Shown one piece after another: positions 1-9,499 of a stretch of 64,000 nt of DNA. The DNA is from Paenibacillus ottowii. GTDB taxonomy: Bacteria; Bacillota; Bacilli; Paenibacillales; Paenibacillaceae. Every line of letters starts with the position of its first letter. The stretch's first letter is position 1. Location of the stretch: the NCBI RefSeq assembly GCF_006874425.1, contig NZ_VIJZ01000010.1:62001-126000 (forward strand), in the 5' to 3' direction. A program made the translations under genes and the position numbers. A model generated the notes under the pieces. It had not been told where the DNA came from and did no database searches. It saw nothing but the letters and a program-made list of their open reading frames with translations.

Positions 1-852
1 AAACGCGTGACTGTTACCTCCAACAAGGACGGCAGTGTGCTGCTGGATCAGGATTTTACCAAGGAATTGAATCCAGCCTGGCAAGTTATTCCCGGTTCCG
101 TGGGATCTACGGTGGAGGAAGGCAAGGGGCTTGTCCTCAAAGCCCAGGATAGCGGTTTGAACGGCCTGTACATCTTGAGCGACAGCTGGAACAACTACAA
201 GGTAGAGGTGGTTGCTTCCCGCCTTTCCGGCACGGACGGTTTTTATGTGGGCGCAGGTCTCACCGATATTACCACTGAGAAAAAGAACGTCATCGAATAC
301 GCGATTGGCTATGGCGGCAATGCTACTGGCGTGAAGGTTTACAAGCAAGGTATAGAAGGCTATACGATGGGTGATTACTCTTCCAGTACCGCGGCGGGCA
401 ACCTGAGAGCGGCGAGCTATGAAGAGCTGTCCTACAACACCGACTACACCATTGCGGTGAACTATGGGGGAGAAACGGGTAATAACCTGATCTGCTCATA
501 CACGGACGGCAAAACCACCAGCAAAGTGCTGGATTACAAGCTGGAGGCTTACAACAGAGACGTGTTCCATTCGGTGACCCAAGATGCTGAACATGTATAT
601 GTAAAACTTGTGAATGCCGACAACGTAGATAAGGCGACGCAGCTGAATCTGGAAGACATGAGTGTCGAGTCGATCGCCAAGCTGATTACATTAACTGGCG
701 ATTCCTCGCTGGTTCATGTACCCAACGTGAATAAGAAAAATGATGAAAAGATAGTGCCTACTGAACAGCAGGTTACGCTGCATACAAATTCTGTCCTCTT
801 ACAATTACCAGCTAACTCGGTAAATGTACTGGTACTGGATCTAAAGGCGTAG
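1..852 (+). CDS. GH51-type alpha-L-arabinofuranosidase, C-terminal part (5' end outside window)
   Basis: The reading frame is open from the first base, so this is the end of a longer gene; the GTG at 7 is not taken as the true start. The visible 280 residues lack the catalytic barrel. Residues about 10-185 look like a concanavalin-type jelly roll (LDQDFTKELNPAW near its start), as inserted in some large GH51 enzymes. The last 90 residues (HSVTQDAEHVYVKLVNA, then LQLPANSVNVLVLDLK) match the C-terminal beta-sandwich of alpha-L-arabinofuranosidases. Such enzymes release arabinose from arabinan or arabinoxylan, which suits the GH127 genes nearby. A hairpin at 921-945 ends the transcript. Family assignment rests on the C-terminal domain only; another arabinosidase family with the same tail cannot be excluded. 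Confidence 0.7.
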   Translation, partial: KRVTVTSNKDGSVLLDQDFTKELNPAWQVIPGSVGSTVEEGKGLVLKAQDSGLNGLYILSDSWNNYKVEVVASRLSGTDGFYVGAGLTDITTEKKNVIEYAIGYGGNATGVKVYKQGIEGYTMGDYSSSTAAGNLRAASYEELSYNTDYTIAVNYGGETGNNLICSYTDGKTTSKVLDYKLEAYNRDVFHSVTQDAEHVYVKLVNADNVDKATQLNLEDMSVESIAKLITLTGDSSLVHVPNVNKKNDEKIVPTEQQVTLHTNSVLLQLPANSVNVLVLDLKA

Positions 853-920
853 TACCCCTAAGAAGTCAGGCGATGAGTTTTGCGTTTTTCTACACTGGAC
901 ATATTCATGTGAAAAGTTAA

Positions 921-945
921 AACCCGCTCACTGAGCGGGTTTTTT
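921..945. terminator. Bidirectional intrinsic terminator
   Basis: A perfect 10-bp stem (AACCCGCTCA / TGAGCGGGTT) with a one-base loop is followed by a T run on the plus strand and preceded by A residues. It lies between two convergent genes, the arabinosidase and the phytase, and can serve both. Confidence 0.85.
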
Positions 946-992
946 CTATGGATCAAGTCAGAGCGTTGTTAATTCGCTTTTCCTGACGGGCA

Positions 993-2390
993 TTACTTGC
1001 TGCTTCTGTTTACCAATTCACGCGGATTGGTGCCATCGTCCATCGTTAGCGGGGTAGGCGCACCTGTGGCAATTCGCTCCCAAGGCACCATTTTAAAGTT
1101 CTGATTTAACTTCTTGCCGTTTTCAAGGTTTTCGTCATCTTGTGCAACGAAGATGCCATGAGGGAAGTTCTTGCCTAATCCGTAGCCAAGAACATCAATA
1201 CCGTCTGTGACAGACGTACCATCTACGGTAGGGCTATCACCGATTGTGAAGTTGCTTATATATGCATTGTCGCCTTGTCGTTCATAGATGGCATAACTAC
1301 TGTTGCCTTGGCTGGAGGCCATGAGGTACCCCTTGCCGTCTTTGCCGTAATACAATGTGAGTCCCTCTATGTCATCGTGAAGTCTACGTCCATCTGCAAT
1401 ATCAACCCGTCGCAGCGGCTTGGATGAACCGTCTGGCTCGGCACTATATTTCCAAATGGCGTAATCCTCTTCAGCAATATAGAGCGTACCATATTCATCA
1501 TCAGCAACCATGCCCTCAGATTGCGTAGCCAGCTTAAACTGACGGACAAGCTTGCCAGCAATTTTGCCGTTTCCATTGTCCGTCAGCTCATATTGCTCAA
1601 ATTCACCCTCTTTACCCAAAGCGAGCGCATAAAACTTATCTGTCTTGAGGCTATGGTACAAGCTGAATCCATATACTTCTTTCATAGTTGCTTTAATAGG
1701 TTTGTCAACCACGTTAGTTAATGTTCCTGATACACCGTCAATGGCAAAGATATCGATCGTGTTGTTGGTGCGATTGGTTGCGCCTGCGATATCGATCTTT
1801 TTACCACCCAATGTGAAACCGTAACGAAGATCTACGTTGTTCATTTTTCCCACTTTCATGTTCTGCAGCTGCTTACCATCCAGATCGTAGACTAAGATTC
1901 CGCCGCCTTTATTGGTAGCTAAAATTCTGCTCTTACCCGGATCAACCGGATTGAGCCAGATCGCAGGATCGTCAGCTGCATCTTCTCCATCCTCCACGGC
2001 TTCTGTCTCGACAGAGGGAAGCACTTTATAGGTGGGAACTGCATCCTTGGGATCTGCATATTTTCTGTTTTCTGCTTCAAGTGCAGTAATCACTTTTGTA
2101 GGAAGATATACATTCCCATTGATCATCTTGATCTCCCGGTCTGCTTTTCCGGTTTGACCAGCTAGACGATATTGCTTTTCACCGACGGTAAAGGTTCCAA
2201 CAATGCCATTTTTCAGCTTGATCAACACTGAATGGTCATCACTGTCCCACGTAATTTTTGCCCCTAATTTATCTGCTTGTGTACGAAGGGATTCGTACCC
2301 CGTGGGCTGAGCTACTGCCACATGGGGTATTGCGGGTGATACTAGAATCCCGGTCAACATGGTTAATAGTGCAATTTTAGTTGCCTTCAT
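993..2390 (-). CDS. phy: Secreted beta-propeller 3-phytase
   Basis: Secreted enzyme releasing phosphate from phytate (inositol hexakisphosphate). The start is the ATG at 2390, preceded by AAAAGGGGC; the frame extends 33 codons further upstream but that part is not signal-peptide-like. Residues 1-28 form a signal peptide with likely cleavage after AVA. Residues about 30-110 resemble a copper-amine-oxidase N-terminal-like beta domain. From about residue 125 the six-bladed calcium-dependent phytase fold follows, with DDPAIW, NNVDLRYGF, DDEYGTLYIAEED and DDIEGLTLYY, the acidic and arginine-rich segments typical of the family. At 465 residues it is longer than Bacillus phytases (about 380), the extra length being the N-terminal domain. 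An AraC gene lies upstream on the same strand with a 99-bp gap. Confidence 0.93.
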   Translation of the reverse strand: MKATKIALLTMLTGILVSPAIPHVAVAQPTGYESLRTQADKLGAKITWDSDDHSVLIKLKNGIVGTFTVGEKQYRLAGQTGKADREIKMINGNVYLPTKVITALEAENRKYADPKDAVPTYKVLPSVETEAVEDGEDAADDPAIWLNPVDPGKSRILATNKGGGILVYDLDGKQLQNMKVGKMNNVDLRYGFTLGGKKIDIAGATNRTNNTIDIFAIDGVSGTLTNVVDKPIKATMKEVYGFSLYHSLKTDKFYALALGKEGEFEQYELTDNGNGKIAGKLVRQFKLATQSEGMVADDEYGTLYIAEEDYAIWKYSAEPDGSSKPLRRVDIADGRRLHDDIEGLTLYYGKDGKGYLMASSQGNSSYAIYERQGDNAYISNFTIGDSPTVDGTSVTDGIDVLGYGLGKNFPHGIFVAQDDENLENGKKLNQNFKMVPWERIATGAPTPLTMDDGTNPRELVNRSSK

Positions 2391-2489
2391 ATGTATGCCC
2401 CTTTTCCAAAGTGAAAATGATATAACCGACTCAGTATAAAGCGACATTATCAATATAAAACCATCAAAATGTAAAAGCGACGTAAACAT

Positions 2490-3365
2490 TCAGTTGGCTG
2501 GTTTCCAGTATTGTTGTCTGTAATTCTTCGGTGACATTCCAAACCTTTCCTTGAAACACTTAGAAAAATAACTGGCCTGGGAGAATCCTGTTTCCTCTGT
2601 AATTTGTTGGATGGACCAGTCGGTTTGCAGCAAAAGACTGCGTCCCTGATCCAGGCGGTAGTCCATTAAATACTCTAGCGGCGTGCGTTGGAAGGTGGTC
2701 TTCATGCATCTGGCAAGATAGTTTTGGTGTATGTGAAAATGTGCCTCCAGGTCTTTATTTGTGATGGCATTTCTGTAGTTTTGCTTTAGAAATATTTCGA
2801 TCTGTTCGGCTAACTTTGAGGAACTGCTTTTGTAATTCTCATCATATTCCAAACTCTGAAAAATATTCACAAATGTTTGTTGAGTCTCCCATAGAGCCAG
2901 CTTTCGAGTTTTTAAAGTAGAGGCTAGTAAATAGTCCAATTTAGAGAACAGCTCATGGGGATTAACTAGTTTTTGATATTTGGGGAGATGGATGGTGGTA
3001 TGTTCTGAATGAAAATGCAACTCAGGAATGGGGGTGCTAGGGATAATAAGATCAGGCGAGGATTGGGCGCACCACATGCTATTGGTTTGAAAATGAAACC
3101 AGTAAAAAGAGGTTTGTTCTGTACATGCCTCGATGGGAAAATGGTGTTTATCTGGCTCAAGAATGAGCACATAATTTTCAGGTACTCTCCACGACTCGTC
3201 CTCCTCACCGATATGCAGTAGTCCTTCTTTAATAATGATTACGTCAAAATAACCCAAGTTATAGCGATTCGGATGCCAATCCCCTTTGTGGTATGTAGTA
3301 AAATTCCCTTCTATGAAATAAGGCAATGGAGGAACAAGGAAAGATAGAAAGCCTGTTTTGCTCAT
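2490..3365 (-). CDS. AraC-family transcriptional regulator
   Basis: A 291-residue regulator with an N-terminal cupin-like sensing domain (about 20-170; EPDKHHFPIE is a cupin-type strand) and a C-terminal double helix-turn-helix (about 185-288; IQQITEETGFSQASYFSKCF followed by FGMSPKNYRQQ). The ATG at 3365 follows AAGGAGC at good spacing. It is divergent from the GH127 gene at 3560, so it probably senses an arabinose-type sugar and controls that gene, and perhaps the broken symporter. Control of the phytase downstream is possible but less likely. Confidence 0.9.
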   Translation of the reverse strand: MSKTGFLSFLVPPLPYFIEGNFTTYHKGDWHPNRYNLGYFDVIIIKEGLLHIGEEDESWRVPENYVLILEPDKHHFPIEACTEQTSFYWFHFQTNSMWCAQSSPDLIIPSTPIPELHFHSEHTTIHLPKYQKLVNPHELFSKLDYLLASTLKTRKLALWETQQTFVNIFQSLEYDENYKSSSSKLAEQIEIFLKQNYRNAITNKDLEAHFHIHQNYLARCMKTTFQRTPLEYLMDYRLDQGRSLLLQTDWSIQQITEETGFSQASYFSKCFKERFGMSPKNYRQQYWKPAN

Positions 3366-3559
3366 GGAAGTCAGCTCCTTTGTGTGTGAAATCGTATAAG
3401 TTTTAGTTAAAGATCGCGATTTTTTTTATAAATTCAGGTTGATAAAATAAGGACTGTAGCAAGAGGAACTTAGGTCAGCTTGTTCGATATTATCCTTACT
3501 TTATCCTTATTTTTAAAAAAATGAAAGCGTTCTATTTTTAGGGAAGGGATGTTTATCCA

Positions 3560-5503
3560 ATGAAAACGGCAAAGCCAGTAAAGCATGTCATCGTCGATGA
3601 TTCTTTTTGGAAAAAGTATAAGCAGGTTGTAGCGGAAGAGGTCATTCCTTATCAGTGGCAAGCATTAAATGATGAATTACCAGATACAGAACCCAGTCAT
3701 GCGATTGAGAACTTTAGAATTGCGGCCGGGGAATCCAGTGGGGAGTATTATGGAACCGTTTTCCAGGACAGTGATCTTGCCAAATGGCTGGAAACGGTTG
3801 CCTTTAGTTTAAGGGATCATCCAAATACTGCGCTGGAAGAGCGAGCGGATGAAGTTATTGATCTGTTAGGGAGAGCTCAAGCTGAGGATGGATATCTGAA
3901 TACGTACTATTTGCTGAAGGAACCTGACAATCGCTGGACAAACTTAAGGGACAATCATGAGCTGTATTGTGCGGGACATTTTATAGAAGCGGCTGTTGCT
4001 TATTATGAAACGACGGGTAAGACGAAATTCCTCAACATTATGGAGAAATACGTAGACCTGATTCAGCAGACTTTTGGTACGGAAGAAGGGAAACGGAAAG
4101 GCTATCCGGGGCATGAAGAAATTGAGCTGGCTCTGATCAAATTATACGACGTAACGGCTAAGGATCAATATCTCAAATTAGCGCAATATTTTATCGAACA
4201 GCGGGGACAGCATCCTGTTTATTTTGTGGAGGAGCAAGAAAAGAGAAAGCATATTCAAACAGAGCCCACCTGGAATGATGATAATAACATTAATTTTGGC
4301 CTAGGTTTCGAATATCAGCAGGCACACCAACCTGTGCGGGAACAAAAAGAGGCTGTCGGCCATGCGGTAAGAGCAGTGTATCTGTATATTGCGATGGCGG
4401 ACCTGGCTGCAAAAACGGGAGATGCCTCTCTGCTACAAGCTTGTGAAACGCTGTGGGACGATGTCACGAACTATAAAATGTACATTACTGCTGGAATCGG
4501 ATCCACGGTGAACGCGGAAGCATTCACTTGCCATCATGATCTTCCCAATGACAGCATGTACTGCGAAACTTGTGCCTCTGTAGGGCTGGCTTTCTGGGCT
4601 AATCGCATGCTGCGTATAGCGCCGGACCGGAAATATGCCGATGTCCTGGAGCGTGCGTTATACAACGGAACGATCAGTGGAATGGACCTGGATGGGAAAC
4701 GGTTTTTCTACGTGAATCCGTTGGAAGTCAAACCTTTTCAAAAATCGAGAAAAGATCAGGAACATGTAAAAACAGAGCGGCAAAAATGGTTTTTCTGTGC
4801 CTGCTGTCCACCTAATTTAGCGCGAATGATTGCATCGGTGGAGGACAATATGTACACCCAAACTGAGGACACGTTGTATACGCACCTGTATATTGCCAGC
4901 AAGGTCAACGTGACTTTATCTGGCCAAGAGGTTGAAATTACACAAACTCATCATTATCCGTTGGATGCGGATCTTGCCCTTTCGATCCATGTAACCGAGC
5001 CAACCGTATTTAAATGGGCGCTGCGAATTCCAGGGTGGTGCAAGCAGGCAGAGGTCAAGGTGAATGGGGAAGTCCTATCGCTATACCATCTGGAAAAGGG
5101 CTATGTCGAGATTCAGCGTACTTGGAAGGATGGCGATGTGGTCACATTGCATTTGGCTATGCCGGTGGAGCGCATTCGGAGCAACCCGCTTGTCTCCATG
5201 AACCAGCAGCAAGTTGCTCTTCAACGCGGCCCAGTCGTGTACTGTCTGGAAGAGGCTGATAATGGGGCGAACCTGGCAGGATTGAGATTACCAAAGGATA
5301 ATCCCGTTACAGAAGAATTTAGCGAAAATCTGCTGGGTGGCATTGTAAAGCTGACCCTAGAGGGATATCGGGTAAAAGCTTCAAATGCATTATACAGCTC
5401 GGAGCCCCCTGAACTTGTTCCTCAACAAATTACCGCCATTCCTTACTACGCCTGGTGCAATCGGGCCAAAGGGGAAATGCGTGTATGGGTTTATGAATCA
5501 TAA
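3560..5503 (+). CDS. GH127 beta-L-arabinofuranosidase (HypBA1 type)
   Basis: Predicted intracellular hydrolase (no signal peptide) removing beta-L-arabinofuranose, as found on hydroxyproline-rich plant proteins (extensin). The 647 residues form the (alpha/alpha)6 barrel plus beta domains of former DUF1680. Residues align with HypBA1 of Bifidobacterium longum at a constant offset of two: Glu320 for the acid/base Glu322, and Glu336, Cys338, Cys415 and Cys416 for its zinc ligands Glu338, Cys340, Cys417 and Cys418, Cys415 being the nucleophile. All are present, so the enzyme should be active. GGGAAGGGA precedes the ATG. A partial cre-like sequence (TGAAAGCGTT, 3522-3531) lies just upstream. It is followed 27 bp later by a broken sugar symporter. 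Confidence 0.93.
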   Translation: MKTAKPVKHVIVDDSFWKKYKQVVAEEVIPYQWQALNDELPDTEPSHAIENFRIAAGESSGEYYGTVFQDSDLAKWLETVAFSLRDHPNTALEERADEVIDLLGRAQAEDGYLNTYYLLKEPDNRWTNLRDNHELYCAGHFIEAAVAYYETTGKTKFLNIMEKYVDLIQQTFGTEEGKRKGYPGHEEIELALIKLYDVTAKDQYLKLAQYFIEQRGQHPVYFVEEQEKRKHIQTEPTWNDDNNINFGLGFEYQQAHQPVREQKEAVGHAVRAVYLYIAMADLAAKTGDASLLQACETLWDDVTNYKMYITAGIGSTVNAEAFTCHHDLPNDSMYCETCASVGLAFWANRMLRIAPDRKYADVLERALYNGTISGMDLDGKRFFYVNPLEVKPFQKSRKDQEHVKTERQKWFFCACCPPNLARMIASVEDNMYTQTEDTLYTHLYIASKVNVTLSGQEVEITQTHHYPLDADLALSIHVTEPTVFKWALRIPGWCKQAEVKVNGEVLSLYHLEKGYVEIQRTWKDGDVVTLHLAMPVERIRSNPLVSMNQQQVALQRGPVVYCLEEADNGANLAGLRLPKDNPVTEEFSENLLGGIVKLTLEGYRVKASNALYSSEPPELVPQQITAIPYYAWCNRAKGEMRVWVYES

Positions 5504-5530
5504 TTTATTCGCATGGGGAGAGGAAAGATC

Positions 5531-6617
5531 ATGAGTACGAGAATTGTGAGTACGGAACCACCTGAGAAAGCAACCAGTACCGTTCCTTTTCATCGTAAAA
5601 TCAGTTATTCGTTAACAGATACGGCAGGCAATCTACTATACTGTGTCATTTCCAGCTATCTATTATACTTTTATACGGATGTATTCGGTCTTTCTATCGG
5701 GATTGCCGGGACATTACTATTTATCACCCGTTTTATCGATGCCATTGATGCCCCGATCTGGGGCATCCTGATTGACCGGACCAAATCGAAATACGGCCAG
5801 AGCAGACCTTAAATGACCAAAAAGGATTTTCCCTAACGCTCGTTTTATTTGGCATCATGGCGATGATTATGTTTTTCGTAGCGTTTGCCGATTTGCGCGA
5901 AAATGCGGCTGTAAAAACGAAATCTGTCCCGATTGCCAAAAGCTTTGCAGCCATCAAGCGAAACTGGCCGTGGATGCTCGTTGTAGCGGCTAACCTGTGT
6001 TACTGGATCGGTTTGAACATACGTTCTGCCACGCTCATTTTTTATCTGCAATACAATCTGGACAGTAAGGACTTGGTGCCTTTAATCAATGGATTAACGT
6101 CCTTGCAATTAATCTCCATGGTCCTGATTCCGTTGTTTGCCAGAAAATTAAGTAAAATACGATCATGATTATCGGATTGATCTTAGCTGCACTAGGTCAA
6201 GTCGTGATTTTAATGGGAAGTACAAACTTAACCCTTATTATTGCCGGTTGGATCATTGGTGCATTAGGATCAGGCTTTGCGTGTTCGATGCCATTTGCCA
6301 TGTTGTCCGATACGGTTGATTACGGCGAATGGAAAAATGGAATTCGGGCAAGTGGGTTTCTGACTTCTATTGGAAGCGCATTTTGTATTAAGGCGGGTAG
6401 CGGAATTGGTGGATTATTGCCAGCATGGGTGATGGATAGCACAGGCTATATTGCCGGAAAGGTCCAAACCCCGACTGCTTTGTCTGGTATTCAGTTCAGC
6501 TTCATCTGGCTGCCGTTTATCATCTTCTTGATCGGAATTATTCCTATGTTTTTCTATAAGAAATTCGAAAAAAATGAGGCTTCTATTCAGCAAGATTTAA
6601 TTGCGAGAAGATCATAA
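5531..6617 (+). pseudogene. Broken GPH-family sugar:cation symporter
   Basis: Three pieces together cover most of a glycoside-pentoside-hexuronide symporter. Piece one (5531-5812) starts at an ATG with GGGGAGAGG upstream and carries the N-terminal transmembrane segments and the LIDRTKSKYGQSRP loop, then stops. Piece two resumes at about 5818 with the family segment QKGFSLTLVLFG; about 100 residues normally between these two motifs are missing, with no matching DNA left. Piece three (6165-6617) continues in another frame from MIIGLILAALG, so there is also a frameshift near 6160-6170. With an internal deletion, a stop and a frameshift the product cannot be a functional transporter. It probably imported the arabinooligosaccharides cleaved by the upstream GH127. 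Confidence 0.88.
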
Positions 6618-6666
6618 TTGTTCTCTTAACAAAGGATTATGAATACTAGAAAATAGTGTAATCCTG

Positions 6667-6713
6667 CTTCAAAACTTGCTCAGCTCAGAAAGCAAGTTTT
6701 GAAGTTTTTTTTC
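6667..6713 (+). terminator. Intrinsic terminator after the symporter relic
   Basis: A perfect 14-bp stem (6667-6680 with 6691-6704), a 10-base loop and a run of T. It ends the GH127/symporter transcript. Confidence 0.9.
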
Positions 6714-6736
6714 TATTTAAAGTGTGAGTAAAGCCA

Positions 6737-6869
6737 TTGACAGGATTTTCTTTTAGAGTAATACTTCTATGTAGAGAAAAGTGTACAGAATCAAGAGCCA
6801 GAGACATCTAGCCTTGCAACTTTATACATTTTTTCGCCATGAAAGACTCTTCTGTTGAAGGGTTTTTTT
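6737..6869 (+). promoter_or_regulatory. Candidate promoter and attenuator-like leader of the MATE gene
   Basis: TTGACA at 6737-6742 is followed 16 bp later by TAATAC, a weak -10 match. About 80 bp further on, ACTCTTC-TGTT-GAAGGGT (6846-6863, one G-U pair) runs into seven T, which is terminator-like yet lies ahead of the coding start at 6897. A 12-codon frame (ATG at 6839) overlaps the hairpin but has no ribosome binding site. Such leaders control some drug-efflux genes; that this one does is inference. Confidence 0.4.
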
Positions 6870-6896
6870 CAATTTGATAAAAAAGAATGTGATAAG

Positions 6897-8288
6897 ATGA
6901 GTCAACTGAGTGTAAGGATGAGGACGCAGGGCTTTCTGAATCGGCATTTTTCAGGAGAGTCCATTGATTATCGGCAGATTATTGCCCTATTTCTCCCGCT
7001 TCTGATTGATCAGGCCTTTATCGTGGGTCTTAATTTGGTCAACACAGCCATGATCAGTTCGTCGGGGATGGCGGCGGTCAGTGCTGTAAATATGATTGAT
7101 TCATTAAATATCTTTCTAATTAATGTGTTTGTGGCAGTGTCTACCGGGGGTACGGTTGTTGTAGCGCAGTATAAGGGGAGCGGCAATGACCTTATGGTCT
7201 CTAAAGCAACCTCCGGTACTATATCCTCTGTTTCCTTGTTGGCCTTATGCATCAGTCTGTTTATGATCCTGTTGTACAATCCCATTTTAAGTGTCCTGTT
7301 TGGCTCCGCTTCGGCTGATGTATTGGCTAACGGCAAGGTATATCTACTGGGAAGCTGTATGTCTTTTGTGGGAATTGCGATCGTTGAGGCCGTATGTGGA
7401 GCGCTGAGAGGGATCGGCAAGACGAGGGCATCGCTGGCTCTTTCGCTTATCATGAACTTTTCATACGTGCTGCTGAATGTCGTGTTTATTAATTTGTTGG
7501 ATATGGGTGTACTGGGCATGACGATTGCAGTCAATGTGTCCAGATATGCAGGGGCTGCTTGTGCGTTGATCTATTTGGTCAGGGTGGATGACGACCTGCG
7601 TGTTCAGCTTAGAGATATGCTTTATTTTAATCTGGCCATGCTTAAAAAGATCCTGTTTATCGGCCTTCCTTTTGCAGCGGAACAGATGTTTTTCAATGGA
7701 GGTAAAATTTTAACCCAAATTTTCATTGTGAGCCTGGGGACCAATGCATTGGCGACGAATGCTATTTGCTCCTCCCTGGCTAACGTGTTCCAAATTCCTG
7801 CGAATGCATTGGCTCTTACGATTGTGACCGTGGTTGGTCAATGCATGGGACGGCGAAATGTACATGATGCCCGCAAGTTTACCAAATCGTTTATTTGGCT
7901 GTCGTCCGCTTCGTTTATTGTAATGGGGCTAATCCTAATGCCTTTATTCAAGCCGATGGTGGGGCTGTTCCATCCGCCTGCTGAAATTGTAGATGACATT
8001 TTTATGGTCATGCTGATTAATACGCTGGCCCAGATTCCACTCTGGTCCATCGCCTTTATTACACCCTCTGCGCTTAGGGCAGCAGGAGATTCCAAATTTA
8101 CGTCCCTCACCTCGATGCTGTCCATGTGGTTGTGTCGGGTAGTGCTCGGGTATGTGTTGGGCATTGTGTTCAACTTGGGGATTGTGGGTGTCTGGCTGGC
8201 CATGGATATTGAATGGGGGGTGCGGGGGATCGTTTTCCTCTGGCGCTTCCGCGGCACCAAATGGGTCCAGCATCGTTTGATCGACTGA
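6897..8288 (+). CDS. MATE-family multidrug/cation efflux transporter
   Basis: A membrane antiporter of about 463 residues with about 12 transmembrane segments in two related halves; FLPLLIDQAFIVGLNLVNTAMIS at the first helix and STGGTVVVAQYKGSG after it are characteristic of the MATE family (NorM/DinF-like). Members export drugs, dyes or metabolites against Na+ or H+. I start it at the ATG at 6897; the frame opens at a TTG at 6855 that lies inside a terminator-like hairpin. The ribosome binding site is weak. It stands alone between two terminators. Its substrate cannot be told from sequence. Confidence 0.88.
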   Translation: MSQLSVRMRTQGFLNRHFSGESIDYRQIIALFLPLLIDQAFIVGLNLVNTAMISSSGMAAVSAVNMIDSLNIFLINVFVAVSTGGTVVVAQYKGSGNDLMVSKATSGTISSVSLLALCISLFMILLYNPILSVLFGSASADVLANGKVYLLGSCMSFVGIAIVEAVCGALRGIGKTRASLALSLIMNFSYVLLNVVFINLLDMGVLGMTIAVNVSRYAGAACALIYLVRVDDDLRVQLRDMLYFNLAMLKKILFIGLPFAAEQMFFNGGKILTQIFIVSLGTNALATNAICSSLANVFQIPANALALTIVTVVGQCMGRRNVHDARKFTKSFIWLSSASFIVMGLILMPLFKPMVGLFHPPAEIVDDIFMVMLINTLAQIPLWSIAFITPSALRAAGDSKFTSLTSMLSMWLCRVVLGYVLGIVFNLGIVGVWLAMDIEWGVRGIVFLWRFRGTKWVQHRLID

Positions 8289-8293
8289 ATAGG

Positions 8294-8350
8294 TCCACTA
8301 CTATCAAATTGACCTCGGAATGAGGCGCTTTTATAGTAGTGGATTTTTTT
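8294..8350. terminator. Intrinsic terminator between convergent genes
   Basis: An 11-bp perfect stem (8294-8304 with 8333-8343) followed by seven T on the plus strand. It ends the MATE transcript and may also act on the oxidoreductase transcript from the other side. Confidence 0.85.
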
Positions 8351-8375
8351 ATAGACGTTTAAAGTTACGTCCGCT

Positions 8376-9365
8376 TTATTCCATTCTAATCCCTATATTG
8401 CCTAACTGTGCTCCCTGCTGCATATGGTAAAAGGCTTGCGCTGTCTCTTGCAGAGGGAAGACGCTATCTATAATGGGATGAAGGGAATGGCGCTCCATGA
8501 ATTGGAGCATGTCTGCGAATTCCTCGCTGCTGCCCATAGAGGTACCGATGATGCTGATCTGTGGGAAAAATACGGAACGAAGCGGAATCTCTATCTGATT
8601 ACCTGAGCTTGCGCCAAATGTAACGATCCGACCATTTGGTTTGATGACATCCAGATAGTTGTCGAACGTAGCGGGTCCAATGCTGTCAAGGACCAGATCT
8701 ACGGTGTCTCCGTTCATGCTTTCTTTCCAATCGCTATCACTGTTGAATGCATGATGAGCGCCATGGGCGAGGGCAGCTTGTTGTTTTGCTTCGCTGCGTG
8801 AGGTGACGCTGACTCGTGCACCCGCTGCTAAGGCCATAAGCATGGCGTACGTAGCTACCCCGCCGCCAATACCGGGGATGAGGACATGGTCCCCCTGCTG
8901 TAATTGCCCTCTAGTGAAGAGAGCGCGGAAAGCGGTCAAGGCAGACAGAGGCAGTACCCCTGCCTCTTCCCAGGACAGGTAAGCTGGCTTGCTGATGGCA
9001 TTTTGGGCGGGAATGATAACCGATTCGGCCAATGTCCCGTCTGAAGGACCGCCCAGAATGGCAGGAACCAAGGGAACGTGGCGTGTCTTCTCCCATCCGA
9101 TACATGGATTGATGACTACTTCCGTATCTACCAGTGAGGTTGGGACGCCAGCGCCTACAGCCTCAATCAGGCCTGCTCCATCGGATCCGAGAATGAGTGG
9201 AGCATCGTTGGCGGTTCGATCCGCCATGAGGAACAGATCCCGATGGTTCAAGCCTGCAGCTTTGAGTCTGACCTTCACTTCGCCATGCCCTGGTTGTCTG
9301 TCCGTAACGTCCTTATATATCAGGCCCTCAAGGCCGTTTTTGTCATTATGGATTATAGCTTTCAT
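8376..9365 (-). CDS. Zinc-type alcohol dehydrogenase-like / quinone oxidoreductase (MDR family)
   Basis: A 329-residue cytosolic NAD(P)H-dependent oxidoreductase of the medium-chain dehydrogenase/reductase superfamily. The start is the ATG at 9365 behind a perfect AGGAGG. The N-terminal GroES-like domain has GLNHRDLFL and GSDGAGLIEAVGAG; the Rossmann domain has GIGGGVATYAMLMALAAGA and a later LDSIG. The structural four-cysteine zinc lobe is not evident, which favours the quinone-reductase-like YogA/zinc-independent branch. It is divergent from a LysR gene (9500), the usual arrangement for a gene activated by that regulator. The substrate is unknown. Confidence 0.88.
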   Translation of the reverse strand: MKAIIHNDKNGLEGLIYKDVTDRQPGHGEVKVRLKAAGLNHRDLFLMADRTANDAPLILGSDGAGLIEAVGAGVPTSLVDTEVVINPCIGWEKTRHVPLVPAILGGPSDGTLAESVIIPAQNAISKPAYLSWEEAGVLPLSALTAFRALFTRGQLQQGDHVLIPGIGGGVATYAMLMALAAGARVSVTSRSEAKQQAALAHGAHHAFNSDSDWKESMNGDTVDLVLDSIGPATFDNYLDVIKPNGRIVTFGASSGNQIEIPLRSVFFPQISIIGTSMGSSEEFADMLQFMERHSLHPIIDSVFPLQETAQAFYHMQQGAQLGNIGIRME

Positions 9366-9499
9366 TTTAAAGCCTCCTGTGGTCGATTTTAGATGCATTT
9401 GCATGTACTTTGAATTGTACAGAGCGGCAGGCATCCGGTAAAATGAACAAAATCGAACGTCAGTATCATAAATGATCATACCAAGCAGGTGATGTATAT

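Noticed and set aside
2391..2489. N-terminal extension of the phytase frame
   Set aside because: The 33 extra codons are not signal-peptide-like, while the ATG at 2390 has a good ribosome site and a classic signal peptide.
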